DNA of 64,000 nucleotides, taken from NCBI GenBank assembly GCA_009809945.1, contig WTPW01000338.1, forward strand, positions 345,078 through 409,077, in the 5' to 3' direction. This DNA comes from Gigaspora margarita. Its lineage: Eukaryota; Glomeromycota; Glomeromycetes; Diversisporales; Gigasporaceae. The notes under the pieces were generated by a model that saw only the letters and a list, made by a program, of their open reading frames with translations, was not told the DNA's origin and ran no database searches. This document shows positions 1 through 11,262 of the stretch, in pieces (position 1 is the stretch's first letter; each line of letters begins with the position of its first letter). Position numbers and translations under genes: made by a program.

Positions 1-219
1 TTTATGCACTAAGTAAAATTGTTCAGCACCTACAAATACATTAAATTGTCTGAATTTTTTTTATTTTACATGAAATTTGGAGAATAGATGCTTAAATTTG
101 ACTTTTTTGATAAAAAATCCAAAATTCTGCATCTATCCTCTAAATTTCAAGTAAAATAAAATTAATTCTGCTAATTTGATGCATTTTTAGGTGCTGAATA
201 AGTTTACTTAGTGCATAAA
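1..219. mobile_element. Hairpin MITE-like element
   Basis: Bases 1-17 (TTTATGCACTAAGTAAA) are the exact reverse complement of 203-219. The arms continue inward: the stretch around 60-95 pairs with about 130-165. The whole piece folds on itself, as a short non-autonomous DNA transposon would. It has no ORF. A second copy of the same end starts near 331, so the element recurs next door. Superfamily is not clear and no target-site duplication can be defined at the window edge. Confidence 0.6.
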
Positions 220-362
220 GTTAGAATNAATTAATAAAATTTTGTGAATTATAAGATTTTATAAAATTTTATTAATAAAATTTTATAAAATCTTATAATT
301 CATAAAATTTTACTAATTAATTCTAAAAAACATGCACTAAGTAAACTTGTTCAGCACCAAAA
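190..362. repeat. Palindrome with a second copy of the MITE end
   Basis: The terminus at about 190-219 recurs in inverted orientation at 331-358. Between them 221-326 is itself almost a perfect palindrome made of TTATAAAATTTTATTAATAA-type sequence. Likely two abutting or nested copies of the same foldback element. One base (about 227) is N. Confidence 0.5.
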
Positions 363-364
363 AA

Positions 365-640
365 TACATCTAACTATATTCAAACCTGGGCCAGTTCGTG
401 AACTTCGAACCAGACCCAGACCAAACTTATACTTGGGTCTGAGTCTAGTCCAAAGTTCGAAAGTAAAATTTAGAGTCCGAGTCTGGTTTGATCTGGACTG
501 AACCCAGACTGGACTGAACCCATACTGAATCTAGGAGCACTACTTGGACTGGACTGATCCAATGGACCACTGCTGAACTAAACTGGTCCAGTCCAGTTCC
601 AGTACTTACTAAAACTGGACTTAAATAATAAATATGTATA
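365..640. repeat. CTGGACTGGA/GACCCAGACC subterminal-type repeats
   Basis: This stretch is built from short direct and inverted motifs (GGACTGGACTG, CCAGACCCAGACC, GGTCTGAGTC). It is less AT-rich than its surroundings. The same style appears at 2176-2235, 55745-55845, 60205-60395 and 62270-62465; at the last two it lies just inside the ends of a hAT-like element. It is probably the repeat-rich end of a related element whose partner I could not fix. Confidence 0.4.
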
Positions 641-795
641 TGAATAAAAATAAATTATATTTATAAAATTTTATAACTATATTTATATATTGTATAAGAT
701 TTGTCTAGCTATACAAATATATTAACTTGTATTTATTATTTAAATAGCATCTAAATTTTGCTACTATACAAGTTTTGATCTTATAATAAATAATT
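641..795. other. AT-rich, nothing recognised
   Basis: No ORF, RNA or repeat structure that I can support. Confidence 0.4.
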
Positions 796-1404
796 CATAT
801 GGGCTGATTTATGGAATTGCCAATAACTTTTGATATACTAATCTATTTTGAATAATTTTATTATCAAAGTGTTGGTCTCGATGAGACAGTTCTAATAAAT
901 TCAAAATTATCAAAATCCAATCACAGGATCCCAAGATAATTACGATTTTTATAATTTTACTATTAACTTTTACTATGTAGACAATCAACGTATGGATTGG
1001 TTTTCATATATGAAAACCAATCCATACGTTGATTGTTTATATAGTAAAAGTTAATAGTAAAATTATACAAAATCGTAATTATCTTGGGATCCTGTGATTG
1101 GATTTTGATAATTTTGAATTCATTAGAACCGTCTCATCGAGACCAACATTTTGGTAGTTATATCATTCAAAACAGACTAATATACTAAAAGTTATTTAAT
1201 ATTAAGTGTATTTATATAGTAACTTTAAAAAAATTAATAGTAAAATTATACAAAATCTTAATTATCTCAGGATCCTGTGATTGGATTTTGATGATTTTGG
1301 ATTCATTAGAACTGTTTATTGAGACCAACATTTTGGTAATAAAATTATTCAAAATAGATTAATATATCAAAAGTTATTAGCAATTCCATAAATCAGCCCA
1401 TATG
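796..1404. mobile_element. Foldback element with three arms
   Basis: The arm 796-1008 (starting CATATGGGCTGATTTATGG) is matched by its reverse complement 1009-1200, with the centre between 1008 and 1009. A further copy in the orientation of the second arm follows at about 1205-1404 and ends with the exact reverse complement of the first 25 bases. So one element carries a perfect-looking hairpin plus a third arm, as if an internal arm were duplicated or another copy inserted. No coding capacity. Confidence 0.65.
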
Positions 1405-2905
1405 TTATAATATCAATATATTAACATTTTTTTGATATGACTAAGGATCTAACTAAATTAGTATTGTAATTGTTTAGTACTTAAATTTTGCTGTATATAA
1501 GTTTTAATTTTAATTAATAATAATTTATAATGCAATAAAAGAAAACTTTGTATTTAACTAAATTAGTATCGTGATTGTTAATATCTAAATTTTGCTATTA
1601 TACAAGTTTTAGTTTTAATTAATAAATAATTTATAATATACAAACTGGTCAATTTGAATAAACTATTGGTATATAATATCTGATATACAACTACTTAGAT
1701 AAGCTTGCAGAGTGATTAATTGAGTAGTTACTATGATTTATAGAAAACAATTAATTAATAGTAAAAAGTTTGCCAATTAACTAAATTCATTATTATATTT
1801 TACACTATACATTTTTAGTAAAATTACTATAAGGATTACTTTAATTAATTATAGTGCTTGTGCACAATCTCAAACACCTTTAATCTTAATATTTCTATAA
1901 TACTATTAACATGTGATAATTCATATAAAAATATAAATAAAATTTGTAATTTGTTAATATCTATATAGATTTAGTAGATCTGTAAAAGTTAAAATTTCCA
2001 ACAAGCTTTCTGGTAGTAATTCTATGGAATAAGGTAAAAATAGAAGACCTTTGTAAATCTAAACTATTAAAATTAAATTTTGGGATTTTAGTGATATATT
2101 AATATTTAGCAATTAGTATATATGTATGTACAAATTATATAAAGCCTATGGGCAATAAAAATTTTTTATACAAATTATATGAAAACTGGACTGGACTAGA
2201 ACTAGAACTAGTTCTAATAGAATGGTCCAGTTCAGTTTTTAAAACTAAACTTAGAACTATACACAACACTGCTTATAGCTATTTTTGTGGGCTTCCTGAT
2301 AAGCTACACTTGAGCTACAATACATGTCTACTAATAGATTAGGCACTTCACAAAATCAGTATTTGATCTACTATGTGGATCAAATACTGTACTTCTACCA
2401 ATTATATTTTAACTATCCAAATCTAGGTGAGTCTTGACTACTCTAGTAGGTTTAGGTTACAGATAAATTAGTCTAAGCTTTTATTCTTGAATATAATTTA
2501 TATGTATTTGTTATTGTACAATTTAAGTCACTGCCTTTAGACAACTTTTTATATAAATTACCCAATAAAGATACAAGCAAGGCCTCATCTTAAAAAAAAA
2601 AAGTAAAATAATACAATAAAAAGTTATTAGATTTGTATAAAAATTTTAGAAAGTTGTATTTTTTCTTTTAAACAACTTTAATTATTGTTAAAAAGTTGAT
2701 TTAATTAGTAAAATTGTAATTTTTCTATATAGAAACTATTTATAATCATATATAAATATAATTGTAAAAAAATAATTTTATATTAAAATTATTTAACAAA
2801 TTCTAAAAAAATATAATAATGATTATAGTATAATTGTAACTATATAGAAGTATTTTTAATATTAAAAAATAGTATCATATTTTAGTATGATTATAGAGCT
2901 AATGA
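1405..2905. other. AT-rich intergenic DNA
   Basis: No supportable gene. A short palindromic CTGGACTGGACTAGAACTAG patch lies at 2176-2235, related to the 365-640 repeat. The 64-codon frame that runs over it is not gene-like. Confidence 0.4.
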
Positions 2906-3253
2906 CTATATGGGGTGCAGACAATAGAAACAGCCCATTTTTATATTTTTTGAAAATGAGTTTTTATTAGATTCATATAAATTTTGACATGATTAGCATT
3001 TTTCAATTATAAACGAAAGTTGATTTGCATAATAAAAAATTAAGATAATGTAAAAGAAAATTACACGAGGCTTCGTAGAGTTAACACATTATGAGATTAT
3101 CCAATAGTTACCTGCTACCTTTAACCAATCAAAATTGTAAAATTTGGTTAATTCTGGATCAGTCCAAAACTCAAAACAAATAATTAAACTCAATTATCTC
3201 AAAATAAGATATATGTAAAAAAAGGGCTGTTTCTATTGTCTGCATCCATATAG
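2906..3253. mobile_element. MITE with 30 bp terminal inverted repeats
   Basis: The left end CTATATGGGGTGCAGACAAT continues to ..AGAAACAGCCC at 2935. It is mirrored at 3224-3253 with two differences. The interior has no ORF. The TTTTTGAAAATGAGTTTTT interior and the YATATGGG ends resemble the element at 12499-12891, so the two look like members of one family. Confidence 0.65.
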
Positions 3254-4650
3254 AAGATGACTATATAGAGAGTTAACTATATAAGCAAAAAAATAAAAAA
3301 CAATTAATCCTAGTTAGTTTAAAGTAGCTCTTTTTCTTTATTAATAAATAAAGCAAATAATATAAGTAAAATAATTGCTTTAGTTTTGTATTTGAGATAA
3401 TTGTAGCTAAATTATAAGTTCTTGCTATTTGAGTTAGGTTGTTTTGTAATAAAAGTTCAATTATTATAATATGCACATATAGTAGTTTTCCATCTATTTT
3501 GATTTTGATTTGTATAATAGCTATACAGATTGATATATATAATTTTATTTTTTTTTACTGTATTTTATTTCTAATTTTATTTTAAGTATCATCATTAGGC
3601 CACTATTTATTATCATTTTTTGTATCTTTGGTAGTGTTATCACTTCTTGGTATAGTTGCTTGTCAGTACTGTCACTTTTTGAAATTGTTGGTTGTATTAT
3701 TATAGCATTATTTACTAAGGTTGGCACTTTGGTCTTTCTTCTTACTAGTGCTATCACATTATTGTTATTTATTAGTATGGTGTTTTGGCTCTTCTTTTTG
3801 CTAGGTTGTAATAATCTGTTATTATTATTATTGTTTGCTAGTGCTTTGGTTTTTTCACTAATTGTTTTTATTTAATAGTGCTTTTTGATTGTTACTAGTA
3901 TCATTGTTATTAGTGCTTTTTGGTTTATAGCATATTTTCTTTTGTGAGCCAGGAATTTGTTTCTCTTTTGCTAGTACTATTCTGTAATTTGTTAGTATTA
4001 TTTTTGATATTTTTGTTTTAATTAATTTGTTTTTGGCATCTTGTGGATAGCTTGTCTTCATGTTTTTGTATGTGCTTCATTTTTTGCTTAGTAGATACTT
4101 CACTTTAGTGTTTGATAGTTGCTTAGTTTTTTGGCCTTATCACTTAAAATCATAGTATGATAGTGTCATTACTTAAAAATTATTATATATTAATTATATA
4201 GATGCTTTGCTTTGCTTTAGCTAGATATAATTATATAGTTTTTTTATTGATTTGCTAATGCTTTGAGTGTGGCAATGTTTGGTAATTAACTGAAAGTTTG
4301 TTAGTATAAGGTTAAATTAGAGATTTTTAACATTTTTATAATAATTAGTTTAGGCTATTATGTTAGATTAATAATAGAATTGCAATAGAATTTGAGTATG
4401 ATTAATAACTATAATTCATAGTTAGGGTTAGAATAGAGGTTAAATTAGAGATTTTTAATGTTTTTTACAATGATTAGTTTAGAGAGTATATTATATTAGT
4501 AATAGAATCATGATAGGTTAGGGTATGATTAATGACTATAATTTGTGCTTAGGGTTAGAGTAGTATTTAGAGTTTGTAGTAGAGTTTGAGGGTTTATAAT
4601 TAGATTAGATATTAGTGCAAATTGGTTGTAATTTTTTAAAAATGTTTATT
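3254..4650. repeat. T-rich low-complexity block with a 128 bp tandem duplication
   Basis: 3540-4130 is made of TTGGTAGTGCTATCACTT-like imperfect repeats on one strand, the same texture as 11640-12120. 4311-4438 and 4439-4565 are two tandem copies of a 128 bp unit beginning GTTAAATTAGAGATTTTT. Degenerate TTAGGGTTAG motifs lie at 4420-4610. The short hydrophobic frames here follow from the base composition. Confidence 0.5.
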
Positions 4651-5044
4651 GTACAATATGATAGATAAATAAATTAACAAAATAATATAAAATTGATAAT
4701 ATTATATTGTTTTAGTTAAATTACCAAATATTGATATGTATAAATATCAATATATAAAACTACTATAGGTAAAAAATCACTATAGGTGGATTTCACCTAT
4801 AGTAAAAATCACCATAGATGTGTTTTAGTAAAAGTGATAAAAGTTATAATTAACTTGTAACAATAGTTTTCTCTAATTACAATAAAAATAACCTATTTAT
4901 TATATATTAAAGATAATAAACTATATAAAATAAGAAAATTTTTTAATTTATACCAGGTATATATATACATATAATAATTTATTGATTTACGAATTGTTTA
5001 ACATATTAATTATAAATAAAAATTTAGTATAACTTAAGGTTAGA
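4651..5044. other. AT-rich, one small hairpin
   Basis: Only an imperfect hairpin around 4760-4830 (ACTATAGGTG and its complement) is visible. Confidence 0.35.
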
Positions 5045-5740
5045 TAGTGTTCTAATCGAGTAAGTCTTACTCAGGTCACCTATAGGTAGGCGGGTGACCC
5101 AGGTTGAATTATAGCTACCCAGGTGGTCAACTCGCAGGTGATCCGCAAATCACCTGTGGATCAACCTACAAGTTACTCACATGAGTAACCTGTATGAATT
5201 GGTTATAATAGGTAATGTTTTCTTTTATATTACCTATTTTAGCTGTATATTTATTGTTTCTAGTTTCACTTGTATACCTTATATTACTTATTTCTTATTT
5301 ATCTTTGACTGCATTGTTGGTCATACAAGAATTGGTTTTAGATTAGATATGATGTATATGCCAATTAAACAAATTGAGGAGAGAGAAAGAGAAAGAAAAA
5401 GAAAGAAAAGAGAAAAAAAGGAAGAGAAAAAGAGAAAAAGAGAAAAAAAAAGGAGTTAGAAAAGAAAAGGATAGAGAAAGAAAGGAAAAGGGGAGTAAAA
5501 ATAGTATAAAATGCCTTTTTTTTTTTAACCTACTTTTTTTTTGAAATTTTACATTTTTTTTTTTTTTTAGAATTAGACTGTCTATCTGTGGGTAGCCCAT
5601 AGCAAAAATTTTTTATTACCTAGTATTCATCTGGGTCACATGGGTGACCTGTAGCAAAATTTTTCTATTACCTAGTGTTCACTTGAGTGATCTATTTGCA
5701 GGTGATCCAGGTTGGGATTTTTGTGATAGGTTAGAATACT
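5045..5740. mobile_element. hAT-like non-autonomous element with GGGTGACC repeats
   Basis: The ends TAGTGTTCTAATC and GGTTAGAATACT are inverted relative to each other. They are flanked by AGGTTAGA / AGGTTAGG, a 7-of-8 direct repeat. Inside, 5075-5180 and 5590-5715 are packed with short inverted GGGTGACC/GGTCACCT motifs. 5376-5500 is a purine tract (GAGAAAGAAA) facing T-tracts. Eight-base TSD and TAGTG-type ends fit the hAT superfamily. No transposase ORF; the 92-codon frame is low-complexity. Confidence 0.45.
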
Positions 5741-5889
5741 AGGTTAGGATAAGGATAGTCTTAGGGTTAAAGAAGGTTATAATTTATACTAAAATTTTGC
5801 AAAAAATATTTTTTGTTAGATCTGCAAAAGTTATTATATAATCAGGATTTTAATATATCAATATATGTGTATATACAAGTTTATATAAC

Positions 5890-6514
5890 TAGCTAAATAA
5901 TGAAGAACAGATGGGTTTGATCACCAAAATAAAAGTTGAGCAAGGGTACAAATTAGTCAGTATGACTAAAGACATTGAATACCAGAATAAAAAAAAGGTT
6001 AAAGTCCTTAGCAAAGTATAGAAATTCAATTAAGTCTTGCTGGTATTGTTGAAAGCAGAAAATAATAATATAATGATTAGAGCAAATTGAGGTAATTGGA
6101 AGTTAAATAGAAAGAGTGTACAGATTCGTAGGCTGCTTAAAGATAAAATAGTGATCAAGTATGCAAGGGTGCTAATAATGCTAGATCTAGTTTTTTTGGA
6201 ACAACTCCAAAATGAGCAGGGTAACAAACTCATTCCATAGAGTCAATATAAGTGGTTAAAAGTGGAATCTAATAAAGAAAAACCTCCTCTATAGTTCAAA
6301 TTTTAAGAAGAAACAGTTTTGTTGAACCCAATAGTAAGAGAAATGAGCAGGAATTCTGAACAGGTGATTTAAATAAGCTACTACCCACAGTAAAAGGAAA
6401 GGAATTTCACTAAACAAATGTAAAAAAGATAGGTCATGCTAAAGAAAAGAAAAATGAAGTAGATATACATAGAGTAATTGAAAAGAAGAAGAGTTTAGTA
6501 TTGATGAAAAATTG
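5890..6514 (+). pseudogene. Decayed coding sequence, 5' part
   Basis: Purine-rich plus-strand sequence with gene-like codon texture, e.g. frames reading ..TKDIEYQNKKKVKVL.. near 5964 and ..QIRRLLKDKIVIKYARVLIMLDL.. near 6120. It is broken by many stops and shifts. It appears to continue at 7590-8000 after the transposon insertion. I do not recognise the family. Composition is less AT-rich than the flanks. A conserved ancestral protein is inferred, not seen. Confidence 0.3.
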
Positions 6515-6522
6515 GCTGCTAG

Positions 6523-7581
6523 TAGGGTACGGCAAAAAAAGCCTAGTTTTTTTTTGAATTTTTGAAGGCTATCCCTTAGATTGTAACACAGGCAAATTTG
6601 CCTGCATATTTTAAAAATTTTAATAAAATTTTAATAAAATTTTAAATATTGATTTTAGCTATACCTTTTCTAAGTAAAAAATATTCTTTGAGTTTTGTTT
6701 TAGTAACTTAGTTATAAAAATTTTTTAAATTATTAGAAAACTTTAGTATAATCAAAGTTTAAAGTTCTTGTATTAGCATTTTTACTATTAAAATTTTTCT
6801 TTAGATTTACTTAAATTTTATATGTTCCTGTCTATAAAAAAACTTTTACTACTAATACAAGTCTTGATTTTTGCAAATAAATCATCAAAGTTGCAATAAT
6901 AAAAGTTATCATCCTTTATATAAACTACAATATTGTCTTAAGAACTATAGCTTTAAAACTAAAACTAAATAAGATTACAGAGAAATTGTGATAAAATTTT
7001 TTAAAAAATTTTTTTCTTAAAGATATCTATTTTTAGCTTATATATAACTTAAAATTTTTTTCTTACAATATAAAAACTAATTTTGCAAAAAAGTAATCCT
7101 TATTTTCAAATATAATTGTACAAAGTTTTATTTAATTATCTTGATATTTAAAAAAAGTAAATCAGAGCAAAAAAAGTGCAAAACGCAGGCAAATTTGCCT
7201 GTGTCCTACTACAATCTAAGGGATAAAAACAATATTATACAATTGGTATCTAAGTTAAAATTAGTATATATTATTAGTATAATAAATATACTTTTATCAA
7301 ATAGGTTCTATTTGTATCTCTTATATGTTTGCTGCTAGTAGCAAGTCTCCAAAGTCAAATGAATCAGGCCGGGCCGGGCTGGGCTTGGGCCTGATTCATC
7401 TGATTTTGAAGACTTGCTACTGGCAGCAAACATGTGAGATACAAATAAAGCCTATTTGGTAAAAGTGTATTTATTATACTAATAATATATACTAATATTA
7501 ATTTTGATACCAATTGTATAATATTGTTTTTATAGCCTTCAAAAATTCAAAAATAAACTAGGCTTTTTTTGCCGTACCCTA
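6523..7581. mobile_element. hAT-like element (1059 bp), 8 bp target-site duplication
   Basis: The ends are TAGGGTACGGCAAAAAAAGC and its complement, with inverted repeats running ~47 bp. They are flanked by an exact 8 bp direct repeat, GCTGCTAG, at 6515-6522 and 7582-7589. TAGGG ends with an 8 bp TSD are typical of hAT transposons. There is no transposase. The body is a giant hairpin: 7226-7365 pairs with 7395-7535 around a GGGCCGGGCTGGGC loop near 7377. A second transposon (6572-7223) sits in the left arm. Confidence 0.75.
6572..7223. mobile_element. Nested TA-flanked element inside the hAT-like hairpin
   Basis: Starts TCCCTTAGATTG and ends CAATCTAAGGGA, with an inner inverted ACACAGGCAAATTTGCCTG. 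It is flanked by TA at 6570-6571 and 7224-7225. Removing it and one TA restores the left arm ..GAAGGCTATAAAAACAAT.., the exact complement of the intact right arm near 7520-7540. This fixes the insertion boundaries. TA duplication suggests a Tc1/mariner-type MITE. No credible ORF. Confidence 0.75.
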
Positions 7582-7589
7582 GCTGCTAG

Positions 7590-8000
7590 TAAAAGAAAAA
7601 TGAAGTAAAATCAAGCTAATTGCAAGTCAGAAGGAGTCTGAGAATAATATGTAGCTGGAATAGGTTCAGAAAAAGTGAATTTTTACTTCTATACCATGTC
7701 TGAAAAGACAAGAAAATGATTGAATAGTGATATTTCTTTGGATATATTAAAAAGACTATTGAAGAAGAGAAAAATTAACAAGAAGAAATTAGATAATGTT
7801 TCTAAAGCAGGCTAATAGTAGCAGTAGTTATAGAAAGATTAGGGGCATCTATAAATAATGTTATGAACCCCTATATAGTAGCTCTTGACCCTCTAGACTA
7901 CCGTAAAGTTATTAATGGCTATACGGAGCAAAGTGATAATTATAATTGAAAAGTAGTTGTAGCATATAATTGGGCTTTAGTGTCAATAGCAACTTGGTAC
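7590..8000 (+). pseudogene. Decayed coding sequence, 3' part
   Basis: Continues the purine-rich texture of 5890-6514 on the other side of the hAT-like insertion. A stretch near 7840-7940 reads ..NPYIVALDPLDYRKVINGY.. in one frame. Stops and shifts prevent a real ORF. No family assigned. Confidence 0.28.
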
Positions 8001-8635
8001 TTACACTGCATATGTATTATGATTATTGATATGATTGTATGTCAATAAACAAATAATTATCATTAAGTGAATTAGTTAGTAATTTATATAATAATTTTTG
8101 CCTTTTCAAAATAACCTACAGATTGGTGATAATTTACAAGAAATTTACTATGCTAACTAAAAAAATTTATAACAAAACTTGTAGCGCATATCATAGACTA
8201 ATAGAATCTCAAATTTTATAAAAAAGTATTGAAAACTCGTGAAGATATTAATGTTTTTGTAAATTTGGATGCATACTTTTTCACAAGTTTTTGCCTAAAC
8301 TTCAAATGCATCCTGAAGCATTTTCTCAAAATGAAACTCCAAAAGTGACTAAATAAGTTAATAGAATAGGTATTTGAATATCTTCAGTAAAAATTTTATC
8401 AAAAACAGATTAATATTGACGAAGTTATGATGATTTTTCAATTTGCTTCCAGAATTTTAATGAAAACAGAAAAATTCTATCACAGGCTAGATTTTTACAA
8501 GTTCAAATGAAACAAGTTACTGCGCACTAAATAAACTTTTAGAGCATATTATTGACTAATAAAATCTCAAATTTTATAAAAAAAGTTAAAACTCATGAAG
8601 ACATTAATATTTTGTAAATTTGGAATGCATACGTA
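8001..8635. repeat. AT-rich with a diverged internal repeat
   Basis: TAGAATCTCAAATTTTATAA followed by ..AAACTCGTGAAGA.. near 8200 recurs near 8560 as TAAAATCTCAAATTTTATAA followed by ..AAACTCATGAAGA... It is a diverged direct repeat ~360 bp apart. No gene seen. Confidence 0.35.
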
Positions 8636-8874
8636 TTTGCAAACAATTTTGGCATGTGATATACATTTTTAGAAATAAAAAATCTTTCATTAAAGTTTTC
8701 TCTATGAGTTCTTGTCCAAATTTGATAAAAATTTTTTTATTTGAATTCTATATATTTGTAGAATTAAAATAAAAAAATTTTATCGAATTTGGTCAAGAAC
8801 TTGTAGAGAAATCTTTGATGAAAGATTTTTTCTATTTCCAAAAATGTATATCATGTGCCAAAATTGTTTGCAAA
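8636..8874. mobile_element. Palindromic MITE (239 bp)
   Basis: The ends TTTGCAAACAATTTTGGCA and their complement close a near-complete hairpin centred near 8755. The centre TTATTTGAATTCTAT and the flanking CCAAATTTG.TAAAA resemble the core of the large palindrome at 48822-49818, so the two may share ancestry. Confidence 0.6.
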
Positions 8875-10130
8875 CAACTAGTACACATACTGTAAAAATA
8901 CATAGTATATTTGGTAATACAAATAAGAAGTTTTTTCTATATCTATTGTATTAGATAATTACAACTATTATATGAGCAGTGTTGATATAGCTAACCAATT
9001 AAGGGCTATTATAGTATACAAGTTTCTGTACTTTGCACTTGGATACTATTATTTTTTTTGCTTCTGGATATTAGCATTGTTAATATCTTCTTAATTTCAA
9101 AAAAGCTTAATTTGGTAATAATTATAAAAATTTTTGGATAAATTTGGTATGGAATTTGGTAGAAGAATTGTCTAAAATGAGTTAGCAATTACATATACAA
9201 AAAAAAAATGCAACAATTCAGTCAGAATTACAGGATAATCAAAATATACAAAGTTCATTTTATATAAAAAAAAATTGACTTATCTATTGAATAATTACAC
9301 CCACAAAGTCACAATCTAGTACATCATACTAATAGGGGTTCCTGTATTTGGTGCTAGTTTAAAAATATGGCTGAACAAAAAAAACACAATAAAAATTTAC
9401 TGCAAAGCCAGATGTGCTGCACAGTATATAATGTGCCTTTATATCTCAAATATAAATAATAAAATACAATTATTTTTATATTAATTTTTATATTGTGGCA
9501 TAAAGTTAATATCATGTTTGCTATTATTTTGTACATATTATTATAATACATGTAATTCAGAAAATTTCAGAGTAAATTTGTCTAAATTTCAAATAGTTTA
9601 AGGAATAATATAATTCAATATCTATCTGCATATTATTATTTTTTATAACTTATAGTTTTTATCAAATCTAGATAAATGATAAATATATTCTTTATTTTAC
9701 TATTTCATAAGATTTTATAAATTTCTTTTGTAGTTTATTATTTTTCTAATAAATCAGATTATGAGAATGTATAATACTATATAAAAATCTAATGCAATAC
9801 TTTGTTAGTTTAAATTTATTTTTACTATTATATGTAAATTTTCAAATTTTATAATAATGATATAATCTTTAAAAGTCTATCTTTTGATATACTCAACCAT
9901 TTTAAATAACATATTTTTAAAGTTGATATTACAATATGCTAAACTTATTGTTAAAATAAAATATATATTCAAATATTATTAATAGTTTGGATTTACTGTT
10001 TTGTACTAACTTTAGTATGTTTTACAAAATGTATAAAAAATCTAAAAAATTAAAAAACCCTAATTTTTTTTATATTCAAAAATCTGATAAATCTTCAAAA
10101 ATTGTTTAGCAAAATTTTTTTTATATTAAT
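8875..10130. other. AT-rich intergenic DNA
   Basis: No gene or clear repeat pair. The 65-codon minus-strand frame at 9354-9551 has no gene-like features. Confidence 0.4.
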
Positions 10131-10137
10131 AATAAAA

Positions 10138-10478
10138 TTAGAGTTAATAAATTTGTAACCATGGTTACTGTAACTGCATCACAAATTCTAAGATCAGGTA
10201 TAATGTTACACATTTGTGAAGAGTCAAAACAAATGTTCGTTTTGCCAAAAATTGCTTCTAACTTAAAATTTCATATAGAAAACTACCTTTTGGCTTCTAA
10301 CAAAAAAATTTTCTTGCTAAATTATAACAAAATTATAACCTCCTCTAACCCCTAGCCTCACACTGACTCTAACCTTAATTGCACAGTTTTATTCTTATGG
10401 AATAGTTGTTTTGACACCTGATCTTAGTTATGATTATATAAAATTTATCTGTAACCTATAGTTACAAATTGATTAATC
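10138..10478. repeat. TTTGTAACCATGGTTAC repeat element, single copy
   Basis: Starts AATTTGTAACCATGGTTACTG and ends with the inverted TAACCTATAGTTACAAATTG. About 230 bp of it (ACACATTTG..GAATCAAAACAAA, TTTTGCCAAAAATTGCTTCT, CTAACCTTAATT) recurs in both arms of the hairpin at 27077-27862. That marks it as a dispersed element. The 64-codon frame at 10161 is a by-product. Confidence 0.55.
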
Positions 10479-11095
10479 CATAAAATTATTAAGAAAAAAT
10501 TTTTAATAACCTCAATTTTTGCGTAACCTTGACTATACTAAGTTTAGTACATTTCCATCTGTATTTTATTATAAAATTACTAGTAATTTTTAAATTGTGG
10601 CTTAGCACAAAAAATTTTTTCTAAAGAAAAGAAAAGAACTTTAAAAAAAATCATATAAAATCAAAAATAAGACTTAAAGTTATCAAACTTTTAAGATATA
10701 ATGCTCCATATCTAACAAATTATAAAGAGTTATTCAAATCATAATTAATAATAAAATTAGCAGATAATCAGGCTTAAAGTATGTCATAATTTAGACAATG
10801 TACTAAATTTAGATGGGTAAATTCTATCCATTAATAATAGATTATGAATAATACAATATATTAAAATTATTACCTCAATTATAAAATCTATGTGATAATT
10901 ATTTGAGTTATAAATAATTTAAACACAAAACTCTATTTGTACTTTAACTTTTATCAAAACATTTACTATAGTATGCAGTTGCAAAGCTATTTTTTCTATT
11001 TTAAATATCTTTAAATTCATTTTAAAATAATTGCAAATAACTAATATTCATTTTCTATTAATATTTTTTCTATTTTGAATTATGTATCAACAATA
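10479..11095. other. AT-rich intergenic DNA
   Basis: Nothing beyond short A/T tracts. Confidence 0.35.
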
Positions 11096-11262
11096 AAACC
11101 TCTATAAGTGCACCTCTCTATAAGTGCATACACTCTCTAAATGCATGCTCACACTTGGGCCCAATTTATATTAATTAAATTATAAATACACTTTTTTTAT
11201 TGTTCTCTCAGTACATATTGTTAAAGTTTGGTCCCAAGTGCATGCACTTATAGAGGTTTAAC
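11096..11262. mobile_element. CTCTATAAGTGCA-family MITE, pogo-like
   Basis: AAACCTCTATAAGTGCA at the left is mirrored by TGCACTTATAGAGGTTTAAC at the right. Between lie several CTCTCTAAATGCA motifs. Short repeated motifs next to ends of the (CAGT)TNAACCTC type, with TA beside the right end, fit pogo/Tigger-like MITEs. The best-bounded member here is at 35637-35800. Confidence 0.5.

Noticed and set aside
3540..4065. Several hydrophobic ~70-codon frames
   Set aside because: Low-complexity T-rich DNA gives Leu/Phe/Ile runs; no conserved homologous frame in the similar block at 11.6-12.1 kb.
5181..5600. Arg/Glu/Lys-rich 92-codon and Phe/Ser-rich 85-codon frames
   Set aside because: Made by the GAGAAAGAAA purine tract and its complement inside a transposon.
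10161..10355. 64-codon ORF starting MVTVTASQILRSG
   Set aside because: Lies in the TTTGTAAC repeat; the related copies at 27077-27862 do not keep the frame.
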